Source: Bog-473 sp963766995
GTDB lineage: Bacteria > Actinomycetota > Acidimicrobiia > Acidimicrobiales > RAAP-2
Direction of reading: 5' to 3'
DNA length: 64,000 bases
Assembly (NCBI GenBank): GCA_963766995.1
Contig: CAVYCE010000003.1
Span: 930,001 to 994,000 of the forward strand
The stretch's first letter is position 1. Every line of letters begins with the position of its first letter. Under the pieces are notes generated by a model. The model saw only the letters and a program-made list of their open reading frames with translations, had not been told where the DNA came from and ran no database searches. The position numbers were made by a program, and so were the translations under genes. Below are positions 43,485 to 54,488 of the stretch, piece after piece.

Positions 43485-44386
43485 GCTCCCTTCGACTGGC
43501 GAAGCGCTTCGGCTCCGCCGACGATTTCCATGATTTCGGTAGTGATGGCGTCCTGTCGGGCGCGGTTCATGACGCGGGTGAGCGTCCGGACGAGTTCGTC
43601 CGCATTGTCAGTGGCCGCCGCCATGGCTCGTTGCTGAGCAGTGAAGAAAGCGGCCGACCCTTCCAGAAGGGCGGCGAAGATCTCGGCCTCCACAGCCCGA
43701 GGGGCCAACTCGGCCAACAATTTCTCTGGCTCGGGTTCGAATTCGGTGTAGCCAACCAACGCCGGGTCGCCTGCTGGCTCGTTCTCGTCCAGTTCAGGCA
43801 AGGGAAGCGGCAACATCTGCAATGTCCCGACCCGCTGGGTGCCGGCCGAGATGAATCGAGTCGAAACCAGCTGCACCATGTCCATTTCACCGGCCACAAA
43901 GGCAGCAGACACGGTGGAAGCTATCGACCTGGCGTCAGCGAACTCGGGACGGTCGGCCACGCCGGGAAAGGACCGACTCACCTCAATGCCCCGGTATCGG
44001 AAGTAGGACTGGGCCTTCTTGCCCACCGTCCACACCGTGATTTCAATGCCGGCCTTCCTGTGTTCAGCTACCAGGCGCTCGGTGGCGCGCAAGACGCCCG
44101 AGTTGTAGGAGCCAGCGAGACCCCGGTCACCCACAATCGCCAATATCCCCACCCGCTGAGGCGACTCAGGGGTGCCGAGCAATTTCTTGGCTGCCACCGT
44201 GTCGGCCGCCGCGGTGGCGCGAAGGATCCGTTCCATGCCTTCGCGGTACGGACGGTTGGCCGCAATGCGCGCCTGGGCGCGCACAATGCGCGAGGCGGCG
44301 ATCAGCTCCATGGCCTTGGTGATCTTCCTGGTGGACTGCACGCTGCGGATACGACGCCGCAGGACGCGCTCTTGGCCTCCGGCCAT
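43481..44386 (-). CDS. atpG: ATP synthase gamma subunit
   Basis: A 301-aa central stalk subunit. The N-terminal RRRIRSVQSTRKITKAMELI and the C-terminal RARQDAITTEIMEIVGGAEA are the conserved coiled-coil ends. A mid-region insertion around residues 195-225 (PELDENEPAGDPALVGYTEF) is typical of actinobacteria. It follows atpA after 3 bp. Confidence 0.97.
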   Translation of the reverse strand: MAGGQERVLRRRIRSVQSTRKITKAMELIAASRIVRAQARIAANRPYREGMERILRATAAADTVAAKKLLGTPESPQRVGILAIVGDRGLAGSYNSGVLRATERLVAEHRKAGIEITVWTVGKKAQSYFRYRGIEVSRSFPGVADRPEFADARSIASTVSAAFVAGEMDMVQLVSTRFISAGTQRVGTLQMLPLPLPELDENEPAGDPALVGYTEFEPEPEKLLAELAPRAVEAEIFAALLEGSAAFFTAQQRAMAAATDNADELVRTLTRVMNRARQDAITTEIMEIVGGAEALRQSKGA

Positions 44387-44389
44387 TGG

Positions 44390-45912
<1,523 letters not shown>

Positions 45913-45913
<1 letters not shown>

Positions 45914-46867
45914 CAACCTGCTCCCTCTGTCTGTGTCGTCGTTCCCCTCGGCCGCGATGCCGCGGCATGAAACCCACTGTCTTCCCACCCTCCGGGCATG
46001 AGGTGCTCTCGCAAGGCGTCGATCCTTCCTCGAGCACTGGCATCCACCTGGAGGTCGCCGATCTGAATCACCGCGCCACTCAGCAGCGCTTCGTCAATCA
46101 CGACTTGAAGTTCCACCGGCGCCCCTGCCAATGCTGCCAGCGAATCGGAAAGGGTGGTCTGCTGTCCCGCCTCGATGGGAGCGGCCGACCGAACTCGGGC
46201 GATTCGCCAGCCCCGAGCCTTGGCGGTTTGTTCGACCAGCCAGTTCAGAGTGCCGACAATGTCGCGGGCTCGCCCGCCGGCAATGGCGTAGCGCACCAAG
46301 CGCCAAGCTCCCTGCCCCGACCTTGCCCTCGAGCAATTGGGTGACCAGTGCCTGCCGGGCCGACACGTCAAGGTCCCGGTCGATCAGCGCGGAGCGGAGG
46401 GCCGGCGTCGAATCAACAATGCGGGCAAATCGGAACAGGTCGTCCTCGGTCCCTTCCAATTCGGCGGTGCTGCTGTCTTCCTGCACGGCGGCGGCAAAGC
46501 CACCCACCCGGGACCGGGCCTCCATGAGGCTCAAAGGCAGCTCTTCGTAGTCTTGACCTTCGGCCGCATGGCGGGTGCGCGTGGTCACCCAAGCCAGGGC
46601 GGCCGGCACATCGGGGGCCCGGACCGCGGAGGTGGCGAATGCAGCCAGGCGCCGGGCCTGCTCGGAGACCTTGCCGTCCAGCAGATCCAGCATCACGGCA
46701 CGCCGTGCCGGGCCGGGCACCGTGGTGTCGGTCAGGGCTGAATTCAAGGTGGCGTTGGTTTCCACCAACTGGGTGACGGCTTCGAGGTCAATGGCCAGGC
46801 TGGCGAGCGCGCCCGACCCGGCGGACTCGACAATCGCGGCGGTGTATCCCTGCAGCGTGGGATTCAC
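45913..46867 (-). CDS. atpH: ATP synthase delta subunit, frameshifted
   Basis: The N-terminal six-helix part (LQGYTAAIVESAG to LVTQLLEGK) is in one frame and the C-terminal part (AWRLVRYAIAGG, TLNWLVEQTAKARGW, VRSAAPI, DEALLSGAVIQIGDLQVD) in another. Removing one base of the CCC run at 46310-46312 joins them into a ~317-aa protein of OSCP type. That is long for delta but without the b-domain found fused to delta in mycobacteria. The start overlaps the second b gene by 4 bp, and the stop overlaps atpA. Confidence 0.88.
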
Positions 46868-47373
46868 TGTCGGGCTCCCGAAGCGGCAGCTGCGCCCCCG
46901 CCGGCGTCGGCGCGTAGGGCACTGACCGCTTCCTCTATGAGGTCGTGGTGCGCCTCGGCGCTGACCTCTCGACTGATCACGCTCTCGACCAGGTCCATAA
47001 CGACCTCGCCCAGACGGTTCGCCGCTTCCTCGACAGCACGTTGGCGAGCGAGGGACACCTCTACTTGGGCGCCACTCACGATGCGATCGAATTCAGATTG
47101 GCCGCGCGCTTGGGCGCCAATGCGCACCGCCTCGGCGGTACGGTCGGCCTGAGCCACGATCTCCTGCGCCGTCCGGCGGGCCTCCTCCAACCTGTCATGG
47201 CGTTCGTCGTCGGCTGCCGCAGCGTCGGCCGCCGCCTTGTCGGCCGCTTCGAGCGAGGCGCGGATCTTCTCCTGTGTCTTCTCCATGGCCGTCTTGATAA
47301 ATGGACCGGCCTTTCGGGCGATCACCGTGGCCAGAACGATAAAGACGACGAACTCAATGATGAAGTTCTTCAC
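46864..47373 (-). CDS. atpF: ATP synthase b-type subunit, second copy (b')
   Basis: A 169-aa protein with one N-terminal membrane helix (residues 4-22) and a long Ala/Glu/Arg coiled coil. It is clearly a tandem paralogue of the gene at 47370: both contain RQRAVxEAANRxGE and EAHxDLIxEAVSALR. Its membrane helix differs (IIEFVVFIVLATVIARKAG). A b/b' heterodimer as peripheral stalk is likely. Overlaps neighbours by 4 bp on both sides. Confidence 0.9.
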   Translation of the reverse strand: MKNFIIEFVVFIVLATVIARKAGPFIKTAMEKTQEKIRASLEAADKAAADAAAADDERHDRLEEARRTAQEIVAQADRTAEAVRIGAQARGQSEFDRIVSGAQVEVSLARQRAVEEAANRLGEVVMDLVESVISREVSAEAHHDLIEEAVSALRADAGGGAAAASGARQ

Positions 47374-47889
47374 GGGCGGGCTCCGGAATCCGAACCACTA
47401 CGTAGTGCACTGACTGCTTCTGCAATCAGGTCCTGATGGGCTTCAACGCTGACCCTTCGGCCGACGACGCGTGCCACCACATCCATGGCCATCTCACCGA
47501 CTCGGTTGGCTGCTTCGTCTACAGCGCGCTGGCGGGCCGAGGCCACCTCGGCCTCGGCGCTCCCGACAATGCGCTCGTATTCCGTTTGGCCCCGGGTCTG
47601 GAAGTCGACCCGTACTACCTCGGCGCTCCGGTTGGCCTCAGCCACCACTTCGCGTGCCTGAATGGCGCGCCGCTTCGAGCACAGCCCGGCGTTCGTCATC
47701 GGCCGCCACTGCGTCGGCCCGCGCCTGATCAGCGGCGTCGAGCGATGCTCGGATCCGATCCTGTCGCTCCGCCATCGCCGCGTTGATCGGGGGAAGGATC
47801 TTCCGCCCGACTACGTAGACGAGCACAAGGAAGATGATCAGTTGGAAGATGAACGTCGCGTTGGGGAGGATGAAGATTCCAGCTGTCAC
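47370..47889 (-). CDS. atpF: ATP synthase b subunit, frameshifted
   Basis: N-terminal helix and start of the coiled coil (ILPNATFIFQLIIFLVLVYV, then RQDRIRASLDAADQARADA) are in one frame; AIQAREVVAEANRSAEVV and the C-terminal half are in another. Adding one base in the GCGCGC stretch near 47664-47672 restores LEAARAIQAREVV and a protein of about 173 aa. The NATFIFQ motif near the membrane entry is typical of AtpF. Followed by the paralogous b' gene. Confidence 0.88.
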
Positions 47890-47955
47890 GATGCTCTCGG
47901 TCTCCGGATTGCAGTCCGGTGTTGACGGTGGACGGGGTTGGACCCAGCCCGATGG

Positions 47956-48228
47956 TTACTTGACGGCCTTCGCGGCGAAGACGTAGACGAAGACGACCAT
48001 GAAGAGCAGGTTGATGAAGTACATAGCCTCCACCAGTCCCACCGTGATGAAGAAGTACTGGCGGGCCTTCGCTTCGATCTCCGGCTGACGGGCGATAGCG
48101 GCAATGGTCTGCGATCCGGCCAGACCGTCACCTACCGCAGCGCCGATGGCACCGCCACCCAGGGCCATTCCACCGCCGACGAGTGCGCCAGCAATGCGAA
48201 TCGCACCTTCCACTGTGTCTGCTGCCAT
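47956..48228 (-). CDS. atpE: ATP synthase c subunit
   Basis: A 90-aa double-helix hairpin. Helix 1 has the GGGMALGGGAIGAA glycine pattern, the loop has ARQPE, and helix 2 carries the ion-binding carboxylate Glu67 (FITVGLVEAMYF). No Gln/Ser set of a Na+-type ring is evident, so proton coupling is likely. A short N-terminal extension precedes helix 1. Confidence 0.97.
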   Translation of the reverse strand: MAADTVEGAIRIAGALVGGGMALGGGAIGAAVGDGLAGSQTIAAIARQPEIEAKARQYFFITVGLVEAMYFINLLFMVVFVYVFAAKAVK

Positions 48229-48267
48229 TAATTCCTCTCCTTTGTCGAGAATTTGATGAGAATGCGA

Positions 48268-48997
48268 TCAGTGCTCATCTGTGCTCATCCCTAAGCCCAG
48301 GTAAATGATGGTCAGTAGAGCGAAGATGAACGCCTGAATGGCTCCGATGAACAGCTCGTCGAACGGCTTCCAGACCACCAGGCCAATCCACGAGGCATAC
48401 AGCGGGAGCAGCGTAACGATCACACTGATCATCAGGAGCCCCGAGAAGATGTTCCCAAAGAGTCGGAACGTGAGGGTGATCGGCTTGGTGATCTCTTCAA
48501 TGACGTTGATCGGGGTCATGGCGGCATAGGGCTGGGTGTAGTGCTTGAAGATACTTCTTAAGGCCCCGCGCCTTGATCGACTGGTAGTGCAGTAGTGCGA
48601 CCACAGCGACGGCCATGGCCAGGGGAAGGTTGACGTCTGACGTCGGGGGTGGCAACCAGCCCGGTTCGCCAGTGGGAATGAAGGCGATCCAGTTGCAGAG
48701 CAGGATGAAGAAGAAGATCGTCACCCCGAGCCCGACAAACTTCCGACCCGCAGGCCCGATGGCCGAATCAGTGAGATCAGTCACCTGTTCGGTGATGGTC
48801 TCCCAGAACAGCTGAAGCCTGCTCGGCACACCCGAAGTGACCTTCCTCTTCATCATGTAACCGAGCGTGATGATGACGATGGCAGCCAGGGCCGATGTCC
48901 ATATGACATCGAGGTCGACTGTGCCCAACCCTGGAATGTGCACCACGCCTCGGTGGTCGCCGATGGTGATGCTGCCGCCCGCTAAACGAGCGATCAT
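48268..48997 (-). CDS. atpB: ATP synthase a subunit, frameshifted
   Basis: The first part (VPSRLQLFWETITEQV, ILLCNWIAFIPTGEPG, ending GLKKY) and the last part (PINVIEEITKPITLTFRLFGNIFSG with the essential Arg, to GLGMSTDEH) are in different frames. One extra base near 48548-48553 explains it; removing it gives KYFKHYTQPYAAM, as in other AtpB proteins. ATG at 48997 with AGGG six bases upstream is the likely start, but the frame runs on without a stop from the atpI gene. Confidence 0.88.
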
Positions 48998-49408
48998 TGG
49001 ATGCCCTGATGCCAAGACGGTCCGCCCTACGTTCAGTACGAAGAAGATCTGGAAGATGACGAGCCCGACCACGCTGCCGATACCCAGAGGGCCGTTGAGA
49101 AACAGCAACCCGACGGCGATCACCGTGATGACGCCGAGGCGGGTGACGGTCTTGGTGCCCATGGCCCGGCGCAGGACTTTGCGATCGGTCTCACCCTTGG
49201 TCTGCATCTTGGCCACACCGGCGTCGAGGAAGCGGAAGTTCAGGACCGCCATGCCAAGGCCGAGCACGATGCCGACGGCGGCCAACGGCTCAGACAGGCA
49301 GAGGGCGACAATGATGGCACCGCCGCCGGCAATAAGGGCCGACACCACAGTGCGTCGCAGCACCTTGGCCAGCGCCGTGCCCTCAAGGTCGGAAAGTCCC
49401 GGCATCAA
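48998..49408 (-). CDS. atpI: AtpI-like membrane protein, frame open into atpB
   Basis: About 137 residues with four membrane helices (about 20-40, 45-62, 92-106, 112-132), as in the ATP synthase subunit I family that helps c-ring assembly and metal supply. It starts at ATG 49408 and no stop separates it from atpB, so the raw sequence encodes an AtpI-AtpB fusion. Either atpB starts inside at 48997, or a stop has been lost through an indel like those seen around it. Confidence 0.75.
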
Positions 49409-49424
49409 ATCGACCGACTTCCCG

Positions 49425-49667
49425 CTACAGATACTTGCGGATTTGCGTCACCACAGTGACCACGCCGGCGGCCACAGACCCAGTGCCAGTCCCGATCAAC
49501 AAGAGGCACTGGAGCGGTGTGCCAGGTGCTCGTCGCCCCAGACCCCAAGTCCCACGCCCATGGCGACGCACACCGCGGCCGACAGTCCCATGCCCAAGAA
49601 AGCTGCTGCTCCGGGCAGGGGTTTCGATTCGCCTGGCTTGCTCCCCTGACCGTTCCGAATCCGTCAC
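49425..49667 (-). CDS. AtpZ-like membrane protein, two compensating indels
   Basis: Three frames combine into one sensible protein of about 80 aa: VTDSERSG, then SKPGESKPLPGAAAFLGMG and GVGLGVWGDEHL, then LLLIGTGTG and VVTVVTQIRKYL. This is the AtpZ pattern of two helices with W-x-D-E-x-L-G-T between them. It needs one base removed in CCCC at 49643-49646 and one added near 49522-49523. GTG at 49667 is the suggested start. AtpZ and AtpI together act in Mg2+/Ca2+ supply or c-ring assembly. Confidence 0.7.
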   Translation of the reverse strand: MTDSERSGEQARRIETPARSSSFLGHGTVGRGVRRHGRGTWGLGRRAPGTPLQCLLLIGTGTGSVAAGVVTVVTQIRKYL

Positions 49668-49691
49668 CGGACCGGGCGCGCCCAATGACGC

Positions 49692-51058
49692 TCACTTGAC
49701 CACGCACGCGACTGCTTCTCTTTTACGCGGTGCGTGGCGCGCAGGAGTCCGTCGCCGAGCGGCCCGCGTAAGGGGCTTCGGCGAGGCGAGGTGGACGGGG
49801 TACACAGGCGTCATCATCGCATCTGGGTCGACTGCGCGTCCAAACGGTAATTCACGACAATTTATTAAAAGGGGACGACTTTGGCGCCCAGGCTGGCCCC
49901 AGTTTTCCCATTGGTCCCAGAGTCTCCTCGGCTCATCGTCGCCGGGGTCCCCATTGCCCTTGCGGAGTCCGGGGTGGAACAGGGTGTAGAGCCCAACCCC
50001 AATGATGGCGGCGCCCAGCGGGATGATGGCGTTGACCTGGTGCACGAACAGGGGAAAGAGCAGGAATCCGGACAGAATGGCCGTCCAGAGTCCACAGGAT
50101 CACCACGGTGCGCCGGGGTCCGTGGCCCAGACGCAGCAACCGGTGATGGATGTGCTCCTTGTCCGGGGTGTGGAAGGGCAAGCCTCGAGCCGTTCGCCGG
50201 ATGAAGGCAAAGGCCATGTCGACGATGGGCACCCCGAGAATGAAGAAGGGGATGAAGAGCGGGGCGAAGAAGAAGAACGTCACACCCGACACCGGCCCCG
50301 AGGTGGGCACCCGGCCCCCGATGACCATGGTGGAGGCGGCCATGAGGACCCCGAGCAATAGGGCCCCGGCATCGCCCATGAAGATGCGGGCCGGATTGAA
50401 ATTGAAGGGCAGGAAGCCGAGACAGATCCCACAGGCGATCACTGCCACCAGGGGGCCGACGTTGTCGGTCGGCAGGAGGCCCAAGCCCATAAGCCGAATG
50501 CCGTAAATGGCCAGGGCCCCGGCACCGATGGCCACCACGCCGGCAGCCAGACCGTCCAGCCCGTCAATGAAGTTGATGGCGTTGGTGAGGGCAATGACCC
50601 AGGCGGCGGTGATGAGCGGGATGATCCCCGGAGTCAGCACGATGAAGCCGGCCAGCGGGAGCTTGAACTCGTACATGGTGGCGCCCATGAAGTACAAGAT
50701 GCTGGCGGCGAGGACCTGGCCGGCCATTTTGGCTGGGGCCGACATGTCCCGGACGTCGTCGATCAGACCGACGGCAAAGATGGCCCCGGCAGCCAGCACG
50801 ACTCCCATGGGTTCGCTCGAGTCAGAGAAGATGGGCCGCAGCGCCGGTGTGGCGGCACGCCACCAACATGGCGACCAGGAAGCCGATGAACATCGCCGCT
50901 CCCCCGCCATAGGGGATGGGCTTGGTATGTACCTTGCGCTCGTTGGGCATGGCCACGTAACCCACTCGCATGGCGAGCCGTCGGGCCGGAATGGTCAGTG
51001 CTGCGGTCGCCCCACCGGCAATGCACAGCACCAGCACGTACCAACCGACATCGGGCAT
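49692..51058 (-). CDS. wecA: WecA/TagO-type GlcNAc-1-phosphate transferase, frameshifted
   Basis: Polytopic MraY/WecA family enzyme that links GlcNAc-1-P to undecaprenyl or decaprenyl phosphate. Motifs: PYGGGAAMF, GLIDDVRD, NFIDGLDGLAAG, ARIFMGDAGALLLG and HIHHRLLRLGHG, the last typical of WecA. Two indels must be repaired: the extra base at about 50857 (joins MLVA to ATPALRPIF) and one near 50086-50090 (gives WTAILSGFLLFPLFV). The C-terminal tail after the last helix to 49692 is uncertain; a stop at 49865 in another frame is an alternative. In the standard actinobacterial place before atp. Confidence 0.85.
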
Positions 51059-51061
51059 GCC

Positions 51062-52345
51062 CTACCCCAACAGGTCGGGATAGGGCGGGAAGCCGGCACA
51101 GAGTTGCGCCACGTCGGCCCGGACGGCGGCGATCTCAGCTTCATCATCTCTGGCCCGCAAGGTGCGGCCGATGAGTTCGGCGATGGTCTGCATTTGCGCT
51201 GGACCCATGCCAGCGGTGGTCTCGGCCGCGGCGCCCAGGCGCAGCCCCGAGGTGACGAAGGGCGAGCGGGGATCATCGGGGATGGTGTTGCGGTTCAGCG
51301 TGATGCCGGCCCGGTCCAACACTTCCTGAGCCACCTTGCCGGTGAGCTCCTCATCGAAGGTGCGCAGGTCGATGAGCATCATGTGGTTTTCGGTGCCGCC
51401 CGAAACGACGCGAAAACCCTGACCGGCCAGAGCCGTACCCAGTGCGGCGGCATTGGTCACCACGTTGGCGGCGTATTGCCGGAACTCGGGTCCATTTGCC
51501 TCGGCGAAGGCCACGGCCTTGGCGGCGATGACGTGTTCGAGTGGACCACCCTGGAGACCCGGGAAGACAGCACTATCGATCTTCTTGGCTAGTTCAGCGC
51601 CACAGAGGATGGCGCCACCTCGCGGCCCGCGGAGCGTCTTGTGTGTGGTGAGTGTGACCACGTCGGCCACACCCACCGGGCTGGGGTGGGCCCCGCCAGC
51701 GATGAGGCCAGCCGGATGGGCCGCATCGAACATGAACAGAGCGCCCACCGAGTCGGCGATCTCTTTGAAGGGGACCGGGTCGATGATGCGGGAGTAGGCA
51801 GTGGAACCAGCCACGATCAGGGCGGGCTTCTCTCGTTTGGCCAAGTCGGCCACTTGGTCGAAGTCGATGACCTCGCCCGGGCGTTCGGGATCGTTGGTGG
51901 CCGGAGTGACGCCATAGGCGACGAAACGCCAGAACTTGCTCACGATGGATGAAGGTGAGCCGTGCGTGAGGTGCCCGCCATGGTCGAGCCGCATAGCCAG
52001 GATGGTGGCCCCGGGTTCGAGGAGGGCCTGGTAGACGGCCAGATTGGCGTTGGCCCCGGCGTGCGGCTGCACATTGGCGTGTTCGGCGCCGAACAGCGCG
52101 GTGGCCCGGTCCCGAGCCAGGTCCTCAACCTCGTCGATGATCTGGTTACCGCCGTAATAACGCTTCCCCGGGTAGCCCTCGGCGTATTTGTTAGTCAGCA
52201 CCGAGCCCGACGCGGCCAGGACAGCCGGAGAGGTGAAGTTCTCGGAGGCGATGAGCTGCACCGTCGTCTGTTGGCGGTTGAGCTCTTCTTTGAGCAGTCG
52301 GGCCACCTCGGGATCGGCGGACAGTGCGGTCTCGTACGTGCTCAT
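51062..52345 (-). CDS. glyA: Serine hydroxymethyltransferase
   Basis: A 427-aa PLP enzyme from ATG at 52345, overlapping the rpiB stop (ATGA). IASENFTSP, YPGKRYYGG, the DVVTLTTHKTLRGPRGG block with PLP Lys236, and RSPFVTSGLRLG are diagnostic. It converts serine plus tetrahydrofolate to glycine plus methylene-THF. wecA starts 4 bp later. Confidence 0.97.
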   Translation of the reverse strand: MSTYETALSADPEVARLLKEELNRQQTTVQLIASENFTSPAVLAASGSVLTNKYAEGYPGKRYYGGNQIIDEVEDLARDRATALFGAEHANVQPHAGANANLAVYQALLEPGATILAMRLDHGGHLTHGSPSSIVSKFWRFVAYGVTPATNDPERPGEVIDFDQVADLAKREKPALIVAGSTAYSRIIDPVPFKEIADSVGALFMFDAAHPAGLIAGGAHPSPVGVADVVTLTTHKTLRGPRGGAILCGAELAKKIDSAVFPGLQGGPLEHVIAAKAVAFAEANGPEFRQYAANVVTNAAALGTALAGQGFRVVSGGTENHMMLIDLRTFDEELTGKVAQEVLDRAGITLNRNTIPDDPRSPFVTSGLRLGAAAETTAGMGPAQMQTIAELIGRTLRARDDEAEIAAVRADVAQLCAGFPPYPDLLG

Positions 52346-52794
52346 GCATTCCCTTCGGTATCGAGCTCGGCCAATTTGGCGATGCGCGTGTCGTGCCGTC
52401 CGTGCTCCTCGGCCGCCGACAAGAAGGCTGCCAGGGCGTCGGTGGCGACGACGGTGCCCGTGGTCCGGCTGCCGAGGCACACCACATTGGCATGGTTGTG
52501 CTGCCGGGCCAGGGTGGCGGTGGTCACGTCGTGGACAACGGCCGCCCGGATGCCCGCGATCTTGTTGGCGGCCATGGAGATGCCGATGCCCGAACCACAG
52601 GTGCAGACCCCAAGGTCGGCCTCGCCTGTGGCCACCGCCCGTCCGACTGCGGCCCCGAAGTCGGGGTAGTCCACCGACACGGATCCATCGAAAGTGCCCA
52701 GGTCCAGCACCTCATGTCCTCGCTGACTGACCTCGCCCTTCAACGCCTCTTTGAGTTCGAACCCGGCATGATCCGAGCCGAAGGCCACACGCAT
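52342..52794 (-). CDS. rpiB: Ribose-5-phosphate isomerase B
   Basis: A 150-aa RpiB. Motifs: FGSDHAGFELK, DYPDFG, the active-site CGSGIGISMAANK with the catalytic Cys of GVCTCGSG, and the HNHANVVCLGSR segment. It interconverts ribose-5-P and ribulose-5-P. First minus-strand gene after the plus-strand island, coupled to glyA. Confidence 0.96.
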   Translation of the reverse strand: MRVAFGSDHAGFELKEALKGEVSQRGHEVLDLGTFDGSVSVDYPDFGAAVGRAVATGEADLGVCTCGSGIGISMAANKIAGIRAAVVHDVTTATLARQHNHANVVCLGSRTTGTVVATDALAAFLSAAEEHGRHDTRIAKLAELDTEGNA

Positions 52795-52856
52795 GCACCG
52801 AGTCTACTGACGCCATTCGGGACCACTTGGGCGACAAACGGTACAGTCCTCGCTCC

Positions 52857-54423
52857 ATGAGCCTTGACCCGAGAACTCCCGTGGTGGTCGGCGTCGGGCA
52901 GGTCACCATCCACCCCGACCCAGACACCGATCCGGCTGATCGACCGGAGCCGGTGGAGCTCATGGCTCGGGCATTGAGAGCCGCAGCCGAGGATTGTGAC
53001 GGTGTCAGCCCGGGCGCCGCTTCTCCGGCCGGCCACACTCTCATGAAGCGGGCCGACAGCTTGCGGGTGGTAGTGCCGCTGGGATGGCGCTCCATCAACC
53101 CGGCGCAGCTGGTGGCCGAGCGACTGGGCTTCAAGCTGGACGAGATGCCGGGAGAGCTCATGCTCTCGGCCATCGGCGGCAACACACCGCAGGCGATGAT
53201 GCACCATGCCTGCCGGGCCATCTCGGCCGGTCGAGCACGACGTGGTCATGGTCACCGGGGCCGAGGCCATGTACACCAGGGGGGCATCGCGGCGAGATCC
53301 TTCCAAGCCGGCGCTGTCGTGGGCCAGCCAAGCCGCCGAGGGCACGCCGGAGCCGACCATGTTCGGCGTCGACAAGCCGGGCGCCACCGATCTCGAAATG
53401 TCCCGCGGGGTCATTCTGCCCATTCACGCCTACCCGCTGTTTGAGAACGCGCTGCGTGCCGCCAACGGCTGGACATTGGCCGAGCATGCCGACCGCATCG
53501 GCCAGCTCTGGGCGCGCTTCAGCCAGGTGGCGGCCAACAATCCCTACGCCTGGATCCGCAGCCCCCGCACCGCCGAGGAGATCGCCACCCCCTCCACCGA
53601 CAACCGGATGGTCTCGTTCCCCTATCCCAAGCTGTGCACGGCCAACATGGCGGTCGACCAGGGTGCGGGGTACATCGTGTGTTCGGTCGAAGCTGCCCGC
53701 AGTGCCGGAGTGCCGGAGGAACGCTGGGTGTTCCCACTATCAGGGGCCGACGCCAACGACCACTGGTTCATTTCGCACCGACCCGAGCTGCATCGCTCCC
53801 CCGCCATACGCCTGGCCGGTCAGGCCGCGCTGGAGCTGGCCGGAGTCGGCATCGATGACATCGGCCCCATCGACCTGTACTCCTGCTTCCCGGCCGTGGT
53901 GCAGATGGCGGCCCATGAGCTCGGACTACCCATTGACGATCCGGACCGCCCGCTGACGTTGACCGGCGGACTCACCTTCGGGGGCGGCCCTGGCAACAAC
54001 TACGCCTCCCACGGCATCGCCCAGGCCGTCGGCGCCTTGCGCAACGCCCCGAACACGGTGGGTCTCGTCACCGGTCTCGGTTGGTATGCCACCAAGCACT
54101 CGGTTGGGTTGTATTCCTCGGCCCCTCCGTCCCACGAAGGCCGCCAACCCTTTGCCTGGCGGGACGTCCAACCCGAGGTCGACGCCCTTCCTCAGTGCCG
54201 GGTGGACTCGGCCGCCACCGGCCAGGTGCGAGTGGAGACCTACACCGTGGCCTTCGACCGTGAGGGTAATCCTGAGCGCGGCATCCTGGCCTGCCGCACC
54301 GCGGACGACAGTCGGGCCTGGGCCAACATCACCGATCCCGACACCCTGAGCGGACTGTGCGCCGAGGAGGGCATCGGCCGCACCGGCACCCTGGCTGAGG
54401 ACGGCTCTCTGACTCTCAAATAG
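52857..54423 (+). CDS. Thiolase-like protein (TLP1-like), frameshifted
   Basis: Residues 1-125 (PVVVGVGQ to MMHHACRAISAG) and the rest (EHDVVMVTGAEAMYT onward) are in two frames; removing the T at 53231 joins them into a ~521-aa protein. It is a thiolase fold with a C-terminal OB-like add-on domain. The nucleophilic Cys loop is SAIGGNTPQ, without Cys, and the C-terminal motif reads FGGGPGNNYASHG in place of the usual GHPxGxTG. It therefore matches mycobacterial thiolase-like type 1 proteins, whose reaction is unclear. ATG at 52857. First gene of the plus-strand island. Confidence 0.8.
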
Positions 54424-54488
54424 AGGTCGGCCGGGTTGACCGCCGCTCCTATCGTTAGATTTGGAGCAGACGTCGGGAGGGGGTGAAC

